From Ruegeria sp. Alg231-54 (lineage in GTDB: Bacteria; Pseudomonadota; Alphaproteobacteria; Rhodobacterales; Rhodobacteraceae): 64,000 nucleotides of DNA. Of the stretch, positions 36,312 to 45,196 are shown in pieces. Numbering within the stretch: the stretch's first letter is position 1; every line of letters starts with the position of its first letter. The notes below the pieces were generated by a model. That model did not search any database. It was not told the DNA's origin and was given only the letters and a program-made list of their open reading frames with translations. A program made the translations under genes and the position numbers. Location of the stretch: the NCBI RefSeq assembly GCF_900143525.1, contig NZ_FREZ01000024.1:22082-86081 (forward strand), written 5' to 3'.

Positions 36312-38429
36312 ATGTCGAGAATACTCCTGAATTTCCGGCTTTTGATCTGTGGTTTGGTCTTTGGACTCATTTCCGCCGGGCCAAGCTTTTCAGCCATATC
36401 CCAAGCGTATGAATCAGAACCCTTGGTTGCCCATTTAATTACCGCACAGGACGGGATCGCGCCCGGCGTCGAGACGATCACTGCGGGGTTGCACCTGAAG
36501 TTGGGTGAAGACTGGAAAACCTACTGGAGATCACCGGGCGAAGTGGGAATTCCGCCCAAGATCACCTGGGATGGGTCGCGAAACGTCAGCGACGTGCAGT
36601 TCCACTGGCCTGCACCTATCCGATTTCGCGCCTTCGGGATTGAGAACTTCGGATACAAGGACGAAGTGGTCTTTCCGCTGACCGTTACACTCGAGAACCC
36701 CGGAGCGCCAGTTGACCTGAAGGCCGCCGTGACAACGCTGGTCTGTTCCAACATCTGTGTGCCGGTCGAGTTTGCGCTGAACTTGTCGCTAACCCAAGGG
36801 GCGAGTCGAGATCAGAACTCGACACGGATTCTCAATGCCTTCATGTCGCGGGTGCCAACCGCTGGGAACACCAGCGGAATGGCGTCCGACGCCGCAACAC
36901 TGGACGCCGAGTCCAAGACGCTGACGCTGAGTTTCACCAGCGACCTGCCTTTTGATGAACCCGACATCTTTCCCGACATGGGGCGCGACACCGCGTTTGG
37001 TGCTCCCGACATCCGGCTCGCTGGCGACCGGCGTCGGCTGTGGGTACAGTTCCCGGTCCTCGCTCTGGCGGAGGAACCCCCTGCCTTGTCCGTCACGGTG
37101 ACTGACACTAACCGCGTGGCAGAGTTTTCGCCCCGTACCGACGCCCCCCCTGCCCCGCCGCCATATGAAATCGCCGCCGCCGAAATCTCGAGCAGCACGC
37201 TGGTCTGGATCATTCTGCTGGCGGTGGGCGGTGGACTGATCCTGAACGTCATGCCCTGCGTGCTGCCAGTGCTGTCGATCAAGCTGTCCTCGGCTGTAAA
37301 GGCGCATGACCGCTCCTCCGCGCAGATACGCGCCGGGTTCCTGGCTTCGGCAGCGGGAATCCTGGCTTTCATGTGGCTGCTTGCAGCGGTCACTATCGCG
37401 GCACGGTCGCTGGGTTATTCCGTCGGCTGGGGCATCCAGTTCCAAAACCCTCTGTTTCTTGCGGTGATGATTGTGGTGCTGGCGGTTTTCGCGACCAGCC
37501 TCGCGGGCCTGTTCGAGATTACGCTGCCGCAGTCACTGAACACCCGGTTGGCCCATATCGACGAGGGCCGCGTGCCGCTGATCGGCGATTTCCTGACCGG
37601 AGCCTTCTCTGCGATTCTGGCGACGCCCTGCTCGGCCCCCTTCCTGGGCACAGCGGTGGCCTTTGCCTTGACCGGACAGCCGATGGACATCGTGGCAATT
37701 TTCACCGCGCTGGGGGTCGGGCTGGCCATTCCCTACCTGCTGGTTGCGGTGCACCCGAAACTTACTGCAGCACTGCCCAAACCGGGGCGCTGGATGGTAG
37801 GGTTGAAATGGGTCCTGTCGGCGACGCTGCTATCTACGATCGGCTGGCTGGTCTGGGTGATGGCCGGCGTCGCCGGAGACACCGCTGCTACCGCTACGGC
37901 ACTGGCTACAACTGTTCTGGTCCTGGTGATCTGGACAGGCGCTACGCTGCCGCCGATTTTGCGCTGGACAGCCCTGTTGCTGCCTCTTGCCGCAGCACTG
38001 GCGATCCCAGTTGCGACTGCCAGCAAAGACCAGGCCGACCTACTTGAGCCGACCGGAGAGATCCCGTGGATTACCTTCAGCCGCCCCGAAATCGCCCGCC
38101 TTGTGTCACGCGGCGAAGTGGTTTTCATCGATGTCACAGCCGACTGGTGTCTGACCTGCAAGGCCAACAAGGCACTGGTGCTGGAACGTGGCGATGTTCT
38201 GGCGATGCTGCAATCGGACAAGGCAATTCCGATGCAGGCTGACTGGACCCGCCCCAACGATGCGATTGCCCGTTTCCTAGAGGACAATGGCCGCTTTGGC
38301 ATCCCTTTCAACATTGTTTACGGACCGTCAGCCCCTGAGGGCATCGCCCTGCCCGAGATACTGTCAACCGCTGCGGTGCTGGACGCGCTGGACAAGGCCG
38401 CGCCGATCAGACGGGCGGCCAACCAATAA
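36312..38429 (+). CDS. ScsB/DsbD-family membrane thiol-disulfide reductase
   Basis: A 705-residue protein: signal (about 1-30), periplasmic N-terminal domain with a Cys pair (VCSNICVP, about 143-150), a DsbD-type membrane core of about eight helices with NVMPCVLPVLSIK (about 305-318) and TPCSAPFLG, and a C-terminal thioredoxin domain with DWCLTCK (about 611-617). It should move reducing power from cytoplasmic thioredoxin to periplasmic proteins; ScsB relatives are tied to copper tolerance. It could reduce CcmG/CcmH encoded next door. It is convergent with ccmI, 11 bp apart. Confidence 0.9.
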   Translation: MSRILLNFRLLICGLVFGLISAGPSFSAISQAYESEPLVAHLITAQDGIAPGVETITAGLHLKLGEDWKTYWRSPGEVGIPPKITWDGSRNVSDVQFHWPAPIRFRAFGIENFGYKDEVVFPLTVTLENPGAPVDLKAAVTTLVCSNICVPVEFALNLSLTQGASRDQNSTRILNAFMSRVPTAGNTSGMASDAATLDAESKTLTLSFTSDLPFDEPDIFPDMGRDTAFGAPDIRLAGDRRRLWVQFPVLALAEEPPALSVTVTDTNRVAEFSPRTDAPPAPPPYEIAAAEISSSTLVWIILLAVGGGLILNVMPCVLPVLSIKLSSAVKAHDRSSAQIRAGFLASAAGILAFMWLLAAVTIAARSLGYSVGWGIQFQNPLFLAVMIVVLAVFATSLAGLFEITLPQSLNTRLAHIDEGRVPLIGDFLTGAFSAILATPCSAPFLGTAVAFALTGQPMDIVAIFTALGVGLAIPYLLVAVHPKLTAALPKPGRWMVGLKWVLSATLLSTIGWLVWVMAGVAGDTAATATALATTVLVLVIWTGATLPPILRWTALLLPLAAALAIPVATASKDQADLLEPTGEIPWITFSRPEIARLVSRGEVVFIDVTADWCLTCKANKALVLERGDVLAMLQSDKAIPMQADWTRPNDAIARFLEDNGRFGIPFNIVYGPSAPEGIALPEILSTAAVLDALDKAAPIRRAANQ

Positions 38430-38440
38430 GCTGCAAGCGA

Positions 38441-39592
38441 TCAGGCCCCCAACTCTGCAAGCGACCGGGCGATCTCCGCCTTGCGTGGGTCGGTCTGCGA
38501 CAGGTTTTCGGCAAGCTTCTGCGCCTTGCCATACGCATTACGTGCGTTCTCATTCTCGCCCAGGACAGCATAGGCGTTGCCCAGCCGCATCCAGCCGTCC
38601 AGATCGCTTGGGTTTTCCTTCATCCGATTCGCCAACCTTTCGACCATCGAGCGGATGAAGACCTGCCGGTCTTCGTCTGACATCTCCTCGGTCGCCGCCA
38701 CCTGATCGGCGGTCGGGCCGGGAATGGAAGGGGCTAAGGCCGCCAGATCCACGGGCGCCCGTCCGATCGATGGGGCGATGCGGTTAAGCTGGGCCGCAAA
38801 ACTCTCCATCCACGGCCGGAATCCCTCTTCGGCTTCCATCCGCGTCTTCAGTAGGTCATAGGCCTTATCAGGCGATCCCGCCTGCTCTAAACCAACGGCT
38901 TTGTAGAATGTCGCAGCTGGGTTCGACGGGTCCAGCTCCAATGCTCGGTCAAAGGCCCGCTCGGCCTTTGGGGTAACGATACCGTCCTCAGAATAGACCA
39001 GCGCCTCGCCATATTGCGACACCAGCGCTGAGCTTGCGTCGGGCCGGTCCAGCAAAACCTCGAACGCGTCCGCGGCCTCACCAAATCGTCCCATACGCAT
39101 ATAGGTCTGAGCTAACAACACCCATCCCTCGGTAGGCCCGCCGGTTTCATCCGCCTCGAGCCGCGACCTCAGGCGCACGGCAAGGTCGGCTATTTTGCGG
39201 GCTTCAGCCTGCTCCCCCGTGCGTTGGGCAAACGGCTGGCTGGGGATGTCGGGACTACCCAGTTGCCAATAGAGACCGGCTCCAAGCGCTGGAACTGTCA
39301 GCGCGGCAAGCAGCACCAGTACGCGCCCGGAATGGCCCACCATCGGCTCCCCACCGTCCGATTGCCGGTCGATCGCCTTCAGGCGGCTTTCTATCTCAGC
39401 TCTGGCAGCTTTGGCCTCCTCGGCCGAGATGATCCCCCGTTCCAGGTCCTTCTCCACTTCGCCGATCTGATCGGCATAGATGGCAGAGGCGCTGTCGCGT
39501 CGCGACAAGTTAGAGGTCTTGCGACACATACCGGAATGGGCGAGCGTCAGAAACACCACCGAGGCTATGATTGAAAAGATAATCCAGATCAT
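38441..39592 (-). CDS. ccmI: Cytochrome c maturation protein CcmI (CycH)
   Basis: A 383-residue protein with two N-terminal membrane segments (about 1-17 and 88-110) separated by a cytoplasmic loop, and a periplasmic TPR region that holds apocytochrome c for ligation. The ATG at 39592 overlaps the ccmH stop (ATGA); the open frame continues upstream to 39778 within ccmH and is not used. Last gene of ccmF-ccmG-ccmH-ccmI. Confidence 0.9.
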   Translation of the reverse strand: MIWIIFSIIASVVFLTLAHSGMCRKTSNLSRRDSASAIYADQIGEVEKDLERGIISAEEAKAARAEIESRLKAIDRQSDGGEPMVGHSGRVLVLLAALTVPALGAGLYWQLGSPDIPSQPFAQRTGEQAEARKIADLAVRLRSRLEADETGGPTEGWVLLAQTYMRMGRFGEAADAFEVLLDRPDASSALVSQYGEALVYSEDGIVTPKAERAFDRALELDPSNPAATFYKAVGLEQAGSPDKAYDLLKTRMEAEEGFRPWMESFAAQLNRIAPSIGRAPVDLAALAPSIPGPTADQVAATEEMSDEDRQVFIRSMVERLANRMKENPSDLDGWMRLGNAYAVLGENENARNAYGKAQKLAENLSQTDPRKAEIARSLAELGA

Positions 39593-40077
39593 GCTTGCGG
39601 CTCCGTGAGTGAATGGCTTTCGGGTTTCTGTTCTTCGCTCGCGCCGTGTTCCGCCTCTTGTTTTCGCGACTTTCGATATCGTCGGGCATTCTGTATCAAG
39701 ACCGCTGCAGTTGCGATGCCGCCCAGCCCCAGGATGACGATAGGCGCAACCCACAGAATGTACGTTGAAGGCTTCCATGGCGGGTTGAACAGAACATAGT
39801 CGCCATAACGCGCAACCAGAAAATCCATAACCTGCTGGTCCGTGTCTCCTGCCACCAGCCGTTCGCGCACAAGCAGGCGAAGGTCACGCGCAACACCAGC
39901 GTTGGAACTGTCGATGTCTTGGTTCTGGCACACTACACAGCGCACCTGTTTCGAAATCACTCGTGCTCGCTGCTCCAGAACCGGGTCTGCAAGTAACTCG
40001 TCAGGCTCAACCGCGAATGCTGGCTGCGATACCAGCGCCGCCAGAATGACTAAAGTGATCACAAAGCGACCTATCAT
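39589..40077 (-). CDS. ccmH: Cytochrome c maturation thioreductase CcmH
   Basis: A 162-residue protein with signal peptide (1-22), the CVVCQNQ active site (about 47-53) that reduces apocytochrome CxxCH, and one C-terminal membrane helix (about 105-125). Overlaps ccmG by four bases. Confidence 0.93.
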   Translation of the reverse strand: MIGRFVITLVILAALVSQPAFAVEPDELLADPVLEQRARVISKQVRCVVCQNQDIDSSNAGVARDLRLLVRERLVAGDTDQQVMDFLVARYGDYVLFNPPWKPSTYILWVAPIVILGLGGIATAAVLIQNARRYRKSRKQEAEHGASEEQKPESHSLTEPQA

Positions 40078-40643
40078 GACGCCTCTCCTCCGCTCGCTCG
40101 CGCCTGATCCAGCGCGGTGCGCATCCTTGAAATTGCCTCGTCGCCCAGCACCGGGCCAACAAAACGGAATACGACCTTACCCGCACCATCAATCACAAAG
40201 GTCTCAGGCACGCCGGAAATCCCCCATTCAATCCCGGCACGACCGTCTAGGTCGGAACCGATGCGCTCATAAGGGTTGCCCAGATCGTCAAGCCATTTCC
40301 GTGCGTCCTTCGGCTTGTCCTTGTAGTTGATACCCATCAGGCGAATGCCCTCATCGCGCACCATGCGCGTCAGCACTGCATGTTCGGCCCGGCAGGGCAC
40401 GCACCAGGACGCAAACACGTTGACCACGATCGGAGCCGATCCGTCATTTTTCACCAGATCGGTGCTGGACAGCCCATCGGTATCCAGCCCATCAACCGGC
40501 GGCAGGTCGAACCCAGGCACTGGCTGCGAGATCAAAACTGACGGGATTTCGTTCGGGTCGCGATCGGGGTTCAGTCCCCATAGCAGGAAGGCGCCCAGGA
40601 TGCCGGCAATCGTAATTGGAAACAGTGCAAATAGACGTTTCAT
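40074..40643 (-). CDS. ccmG: Periplasmic thioredoxin CcmG (DsbE)
   Basis: A 189-residue membrane-tethered thioredoxin: N-terminal anchor (1-22), active site ASWCVPCRAEH (about 78-88) and the cis-Pro GVPETF. It keeps CcmH and apocytochrome reduced. Follows ccmF by four bases. Confidence 0.93.
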   Translation of the reverse strand: MKRLFALFPITIAGILGAFLLWGLNPDRDPNEIPSVLISQPVPGFDLPPVDGLDTDGLSSTDLVKNDGSAPIVVNVFASWCVPCRAEHAVLTRMVRDEGIRLMGINYKDKPKDARKWLDDLGNPYERIGSDLDGRAGIEWGISGVPETFVIDGAGKVVFRFVGPVLGDEAISRMRTALDQARASGGEAS

Positions 40644-40647
40644 TGCC

Positions 40648-42642
40648 CTACTCCGCCGCTACCGGAATGGAGCCCGGCCCGGTCCGTTTCCGTGGTGCAC
40701 CGACGCGTAGACGCCGATCAGTGAGAGACAAGACCCCACCCAATGCCAACAAACCTGAACCGATCCAGATCCAGACCACCAATGGCTCATATAAGATACG
40801 TAGGGTCCATTTGCTCTGTTCCGATTCCGCCGCCGGTTCCGATATCGAGGCATAAAGGTCCCCTGCCAACGTGGTGCGAATTGCCGACTCCGTCGTGCTG
40901 GTGCCCGCGACGAAGTAGGCCCTGCGCTCGGGCTTAAGCGTGGTGACATAAGCGCCATTGCGAAACACCGTCAGGGTGGCCATGCGAGACACGTAGTTTG
41001 GTCCGCGAAGCTGCTCTACACCGTCAAAACGCACGTCGAACCCGGCAATCTCGATATGTGTTCCGGGTTCGGCAAAGGTCACAACCTCAGACTTCCACGC
41101 GCTGGACCCGATGAATCCGATCATGCAGACCGCCAGCCCCGCATGGGCTACGACCATGCCGTAATGCGAACGCGGTAAGTTGCGAGCACGACGCAGGGAC
41201 TCGACCAGCGGTGCCTCACCCAGCTTAATTCGGCTTGCCCATTCTGTCAGCACAGCACCCAGCAGCCAAACCGCAAGGCCGATGGACAGAACCGCAAGGG
41301 CAGGTCCGCCGGTATCCAAATACCACACAACCAACGCCGCAAGCAGGCTAAGTCCAGCTACCCACTTCAGACGGTGCAGCACACCGCGCAAATCCGCCCG
41401 CTTCCACGACAATAGCGGCCCAATCCCCATCACAACGACCAAAACCAGCATGATCGGAACGAAACTGGCATTGAAATAGGGTGGTCCAACCGAAATCTTT
41501 TCGCCTGTAACGGCTTCAAGCAACAACGGGTAAAGCGTGCCGAATAAAACAGTCGCCGTTGCGGTTGCCAGCAGCAGATTGTTAATAAGCAAACCTGCCT
41601 CGCGGCTGATCGGGGCGAAAAGACCGCCACCCTCCATTTCAGGCGCGCGAATGGCGAAAAGTGTCAGAGAACCACCGATCGCGACGGCCAGCAGCCCCAA
41701 GATGTAAATGCCGCGTTCGGGATCGACCGAAAACGCGTGGACCGATGTAAGCAAGCCTGAACGGACAATAAATGTCCCCAATAAGGACAACGAGAAGGTC
41801 AGCACGGCCAGCAGGATCGTCCAGCTTTTGAAACTGCCGCGCTTTTCGGTCACGACGGCCGAATGGAACAGTGCTGTGCCAGCCAGCCAGGGCATGAACG
41901 AGACATTTTCGACCGGATCCCAAAACCACCAGCCGCCCCAACCCAGCTCGTAATAGGCCCACCAGCTGCCCAGCACGATACCCAGTGTCAGGAACACCCA
42001 GGCCGCCAGTGTCCAAGGCCGCACCCACCGCGCCCATGCCGGATCGACCCGCCCCTCAATCAGGGCTGCCACGGCGAAGGAAAAGACGATCGAGAAGCCG
42101 ACGTAACCCAGGTATAAAAACGGCGGATGCATAGCCAGACCCACATCCTGCAACAGTGGGTTCAGATCCTGACCGTCCAGCGGCGCTGGAAACACCCGGT
42201 CGAACGGGTTTGACGTGAACAGCATAAAAGACAAAAAACCCGCGCTGATCCACGCTTGCACCGCCAAGGTGCGCGCTTTGAGTTTCAGTGGGATGTTCCG
42301 AGCCAACAGAGATACGCCCAGCCCGAAAACCACCAGTATCAGAATCCACAACAGCAGCGACCCTTCGTGGCTGCCCCAGGTTGCCGCCACCTTGAAAAGC
42401 ATCGGTTTCAGCGAATGAGAATTGCTGGCCACATTTAGCACGGTGAAATCGCTGACCACGAACGACCACATCAAGGCGGCGAAGGCGATGGCGACCAGCG
42501 CGGTAAGCAGGATTGAGGTCGCAGTTGCCGATCGCATCCATATGACATTATTCCGTGCTGCTCCAATCAAGGGCAATACGCTTTGCACCAAAGACACGGC
42601 CAATGCGAGTGCCAGGGCAAACTGCCCAATTTCCGGTATCAT
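40648..42642 (-). CDS. ccmF: Haem lyase subunit CcmF
   Basis: A 664-residue membrane protein with about 15 helices and the CcmF/WWD signature in the GWGGWWFWDPVENVSFMPWL segment (about 227-250). It transfers haem from CcmE to apocytochrome c together with CcmH and CcmI. First gene behind the CueR-type promoter at 42674-42704. Haem-delivery genes ccmABCDE are absent, so it relies on the chromosomal set. Confidence 0.95.
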   Translation of the reverse strand: MIPEIGQFALALALAVSLVQSVLPLIGAARNNVIWMRSATATSILLTALVAIAFAALMWSFVVSDFTVLNVASNSHSLKPMLFKVAATWGSHEGSLLLWILILVVFGLGVSLLARNIPLKLKARTLAVQAWISAGFLSFMLFTSNPFDRVFPAPLDGQDLNPLLQDVGLAMHPPFLYLGYVGFSIVFSFAVAALIEGRVDPAWARWVRPWTLAAWVFLTLGIVLGSWWAYYELGWGGWWFWDPVENVSFMPWLAGTALFHSAVVTEKRGSFKSWTILLAVLTFSLSLLGTFIVRSGLLTSVHAFSVDPERGIYILGLLAVAIGGSLTLFAIRAPEMEGGGLFAPISREAGLLINNLLLATATATVLFGTLYPLLLEAVTGEKISVGPPYFNASFVPIMLVLVVVMGIGPLLSWKRADLRGVLHRLKWVAGLSLLAALVVWYLDTGGPALAVLSIGLAVWLLGAVLTEWASRIKLGEAPLVESLRRARNLPRSHYGMVVAHAGLAVCMIGFIGSSAWKSEVVTFAEPGTHIEIAGFDVRFDGVEQLRGPNYVSRMATLTVFRNGAYVTTLKPERRAYFVAGTSTTESAIRTTLAGDLYASISEPAAESEQSKWTLRILYEPLVVWIWIGSGLLALGGVLSLTDRRLRVGAPRKRTGPGSIPVAAE

Positions 42643-42673
42643 TCCAAAGCCTCCGGGTTTCCGGTTTTGCGGC

Positions 42674-42704
42674 CTTGTCCGACAATCCAGCGCTGGAGGG
42701 TCAA
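42674..42704 (-). promoter_or_regulatory. CueR-type promoter of ccmF-G-H-I
   Basis: On the minus strand: TTGACC (42704-42699), dyad CTCCAGCGCTGGA in a 19-bp spacer, -10 GACAAG (42679-42674). The ccmF start lies about 31 bases downstream. It is back to back with the promoter at 42755-42785. Confidence 0.85.
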
Positions 42705-42754
42705 GCGCAGTATTGCCGCACCCACCCGGACGATCGCGATTTTGTTCGGCGGTC

Positions 42755-42785
42755 TTGACCTTCCAGCGCTGGAGACCGCCAGCAT
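42755..42785 (+). promoter_or_regulatory. CueR-type promoter of the outer-membrane barrel gene
   Basis: TTGACC (42755-42760), dyad TTCCAGCGCTGGA, 19-bp spacer and weak -10 CAGCAT (42780-42785), reading towards the gene at 42864. Confidence 0.83.
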
Positions 42786-42863
42786 TCCGACCACACAGAT
42801 GGACGTACCGAACAAGCTGCTTTCAATGTGCGGGATTAGAAAACGAACGAAAATGAGGGCATC

Positions 42864-43955
42864 ATGACACGGAACAACACCGAGATTTTGTGCGGGTGGC
42901 AGCACATCCAGGCCGTAATACTGGCCGGGGGGCTGAGCCTGGCCTCCACCGCAATGGCCCACACGGATACGCCACCGGCTGACAACGTGGCAATGAACCC
43001 GCAAGCCTCCGGCAACATGTCCGCAATGATGCGCCCCGATGCGATGCCGCCCACGGGTGTCGTCGGCGGCATGCACCCGCCCGAGGGTGTTTTGATGCCG
43101 GTGTTCTCGTACATGAACATGGAGATGGACGGTAACCGCACCGGAACGCGGTCGCTGCCTACTTCGGGCGTGCTGGCGCAGTATCCGATCGCGCCGCTCA
43201 GCATGAGCATGAACATGGCGATGGTCGGTCTGATGTACGGTGTTACCGAGGACATCTCAGTGATGGCGATGCTGCCCTATGCCCACAAGACGATGAAGCA
43301 CCAGACCCGCTTGGGCCAGACATTCAAGACCAGGGCACAGGGGTTCGGTGATCTTAAGATCATCGGTGGATATGATATCTACAAATCCGACGGGCAGGTG
43401 CTGGAACTGTCTCTTGGCCTAAGTCTTCCGACGGGCTCGATAGATGAGACCGACACCACGCCGGCCGGGCCGGACCAGCTGCTGCCCTACCCCATGCAAC
43501 TGGGGTCTGGCACCTACGACCTGCTGCCGGGCGTCACCTACACGAGCCAGAACGCGGATTGGTCGTGGGGTGGTCAGCTGGGTGCCATGATCCGGATGGG
43601 TGAGAACGATGCGGGTTATACCTTGGGCAATGTCTATTCGGCAACGGTCTGGGGTGCACGGCGCTGGAATGACCGGTTCAGCTCCTCGTTGCGATTGGTC
43701 GGCGACATCGTCGAAAATATTGACGGCGTTGACGGGCGCCTGAATCCAGACATGGTGCCCACCGCCGACCCGACTCTGCGCGGCGGCCAGTTTCTCAGCA
43801 TCGGGATCGGAGTGAATTACCTTGTGCCGAGATCGGGGGCTTTGGCGGGCACACGCCTGGGCATCGAGGGCGTGATCCCAGTGTATCAAGATTTGGATGG
43901 ACCTCAGCTTGAACGCGAATACGCGGTCTCATTCGAGATCCGCAAGGCGTTCTGA
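42864..43955 (+). CDS. Predicted outer-membrane beta-barrel transporter, copper-induced
   Basis: A 363-residue protein with signal (about 15-33, ending AMA), a Met-rich segment (NMSAMMRPDAMPP and MNMEMDGN, about 50-95) and amphipathic strands to a C-terminal Phe, as in outer-membrane barrels of the MetA-pathway/phenol type. The exported Met-rich part may bind Cu(I). Its own CueR-type promoter links it to the copper response. It could be a copper-binding barrel in the same sense as CopB, or a channel; function not known. Confidence 0.7.
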   Translation: MTRNNTEILCGWQHIQAVILAGGLSLASTAMAHTDTPPADNVAMNPQASGNMSAMMRPDAMPPTGVVGGMHPPEGVLMPVFSYMNMEMDGNRTGTRSLPTSGVLAQYPIAPLSMSMNMAMVGLMYGVTEDISVMAMLPYAHKTMKHQTRLGQTFKTRAQGFGDLKIIGGYDIYKSDGQVLELSLGLSLPTGSIDETDTTPAGPDQLLPYPMQLGSGTYDLLPGVTYTSQNADWSWGGQLGAMIRMGENDAGYTLGNVYSATVWGARRWNDRFSSSLRLVGDIVENIDGVDGRLNPDMVPTADPTLRGGQFLSIGIGVNYLVPRSGALAGTRLGIEGVIPVYQDLDGPQLEREYAVSFEIRKAF

Positions 43956-43965
43956 CCGTTCAGCC

Positions 43966-44646
43966 CTAAACCGACTGTAACCGGATAATCAGCGCCGCCG
44001 CGGCGGTCAGAACAACCACTGACACCGCAATCAGTAGCAGAGCAAAAATCACAGGTCCGCCCCGCCCGGGTACGCGGCGTGCCAGTTGGGCCGGAAATCC
44101 CGTACCATGGGTGATTTGGCTTTGCACGATTGATAGGTACAGCGGCAGCGCACCGACCAGCGTAGCGTACAGATAAACGCCCGAGATGTTCTCGAAATAC
44201 GCGGAGCGCACCAGCGTTGGCCCAACCACCCGCAACGCCACTGCGCGGTCACCACCAAAAGATCCGAACCAATCAGCCGATAACGCGTAAATCAGCGCAT
44301 GCAGCACGATGAACAGGGCAGCCCGAAGTTGCAAATCGATCAACAGATACCGGACCGGGATGGCCCCCTTGCCCCGCGCCCTTACCCCGACGGCAAAAAG
44401 AAAAAAGCTGAGATAGTTCACAGCGAACACGACAGGCAGCCCGTTCGTCACCACCTGGCGCAGAAACCGGCCCAACGCGGGACCGCCGTTCAGAAGGTGC
44501 GTCGCAAAGCCCGGCGTACGCAGAACGAAGGCCAGCAACAATGGTGCCAGGGCAAGACAGCTGACGATCAGCGTGTTCCGTGCAAACTGCCAAAACGGCA
44601 TGTCGATTGCAAAGTATCTCTCCATTGCCTCCACCTTGCCAGCCAT
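43966..44646 (-). CDS. Multi-spanning membrane protein of unknown function
   Basis: A 226-residue protein with about five hydrophobic segments (residues 22-42, 66-88, 105-125, 150-172, 198-222). No metal-binding, catalytic or family motif was recognised. It is convergent with the barrel gene, 10 bp apart. The start at 44646 has GGGAAA upstream; a second ATG at 44625 after AGGTGGAGG is equally likely. It marks the right edge of the copper island. Confidence 0.55.
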   Translation of the reverse strand: MAGKVEAMERYFAIDMPFWQFARNTLIVSCLALAPLLLAFVLRTPGFATHLLNGGPALGRFLRQVVTNGLPVVFAVNYLSFFLFAVGVRARGKGAIPVRYLLIDLQLRAALFIVLHALIYALSADWFGSFGGDRAVALRVVGPTLVRSAYFENISGVYLYATLVGALPLYLSIVQSQITHGTGFPAQLARRVPGRGGPVIFALLLIAVSVVVLTAAAALIIRLQSV

Positions 44647-45196
44647 TCCGTTTCCCGTCGATCATTCAGAGTGAATCCTTGGCTGTTACTTGACTATTTG
44701 GTCCCTGATTGTCAGCAGGATTCTTGCCAACACTATTTTTTATATAACTTTTTTAATTTGTGATCTGACAACCATGAGTATTTGCCCTACTGACCAGAGC
44801 CCTGAGCATCGGTTCACAAGAAAATCGCCCTGCCCGCGCCTTCCGTGCAAGCCGTCTGAGATGGGCACCGGGATTGCAGATATCTTCCAGCCTTTCGAGG
44901 ATGAGCAAAACCGAAGCCCCGCCGCTTTTGCCCCCATGTTTTGGCGGGCGTCTTGGAATACGGCGCATCGATGCCGATCATCGGAGCCAGTTTCTCAGTA
45001 AACTCTCCCTATGAGTGAGCGGGTATCGGGGTGCAGGTCATTATACTAAAAAACTGCCCATCTGACTGAATTGCGCTCATAATCAGGTTGTTTTGCTCGT
45101 TACATTTGTCGCTTTCCAAACTCACTATCACATCCGATAAGTACCCCTTATCATGTATAATTGATTTCCCTGCGAAACCGGCCCAGAATAGCGCCC
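44647..45196. other. Intergenic with repC relic and AT-rich stretch
   Basis: Besides the repC relic, this 550-bp gap has an AT-rich block (44720-44760) and, just upstream of the recombinase gene, the inverted repeat GATAAG-TACCC-CTTATC (45136-45152). The latter could be an operator or part of a recombination site. No further gene was recognised. Confidence 0.45.
44753..44968 (-). pseudogene. repC: C-terminal relic of a RepC-type plasmid initiator
   Basis: A short minus-strand frame ends with ERLEDICNPGAHLRRLARKA followed by GRFSCEPMLRALVSR. This matches the pattern at the C-terminus of RepC of repABC plasmids (xIxxPGGYLRxLTRKAxxGxFSxGPMxxAL). The rest of the gene is gone. It suggests that a repABC replicon once stood here or was recombined in. 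Confidence 0.65.
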
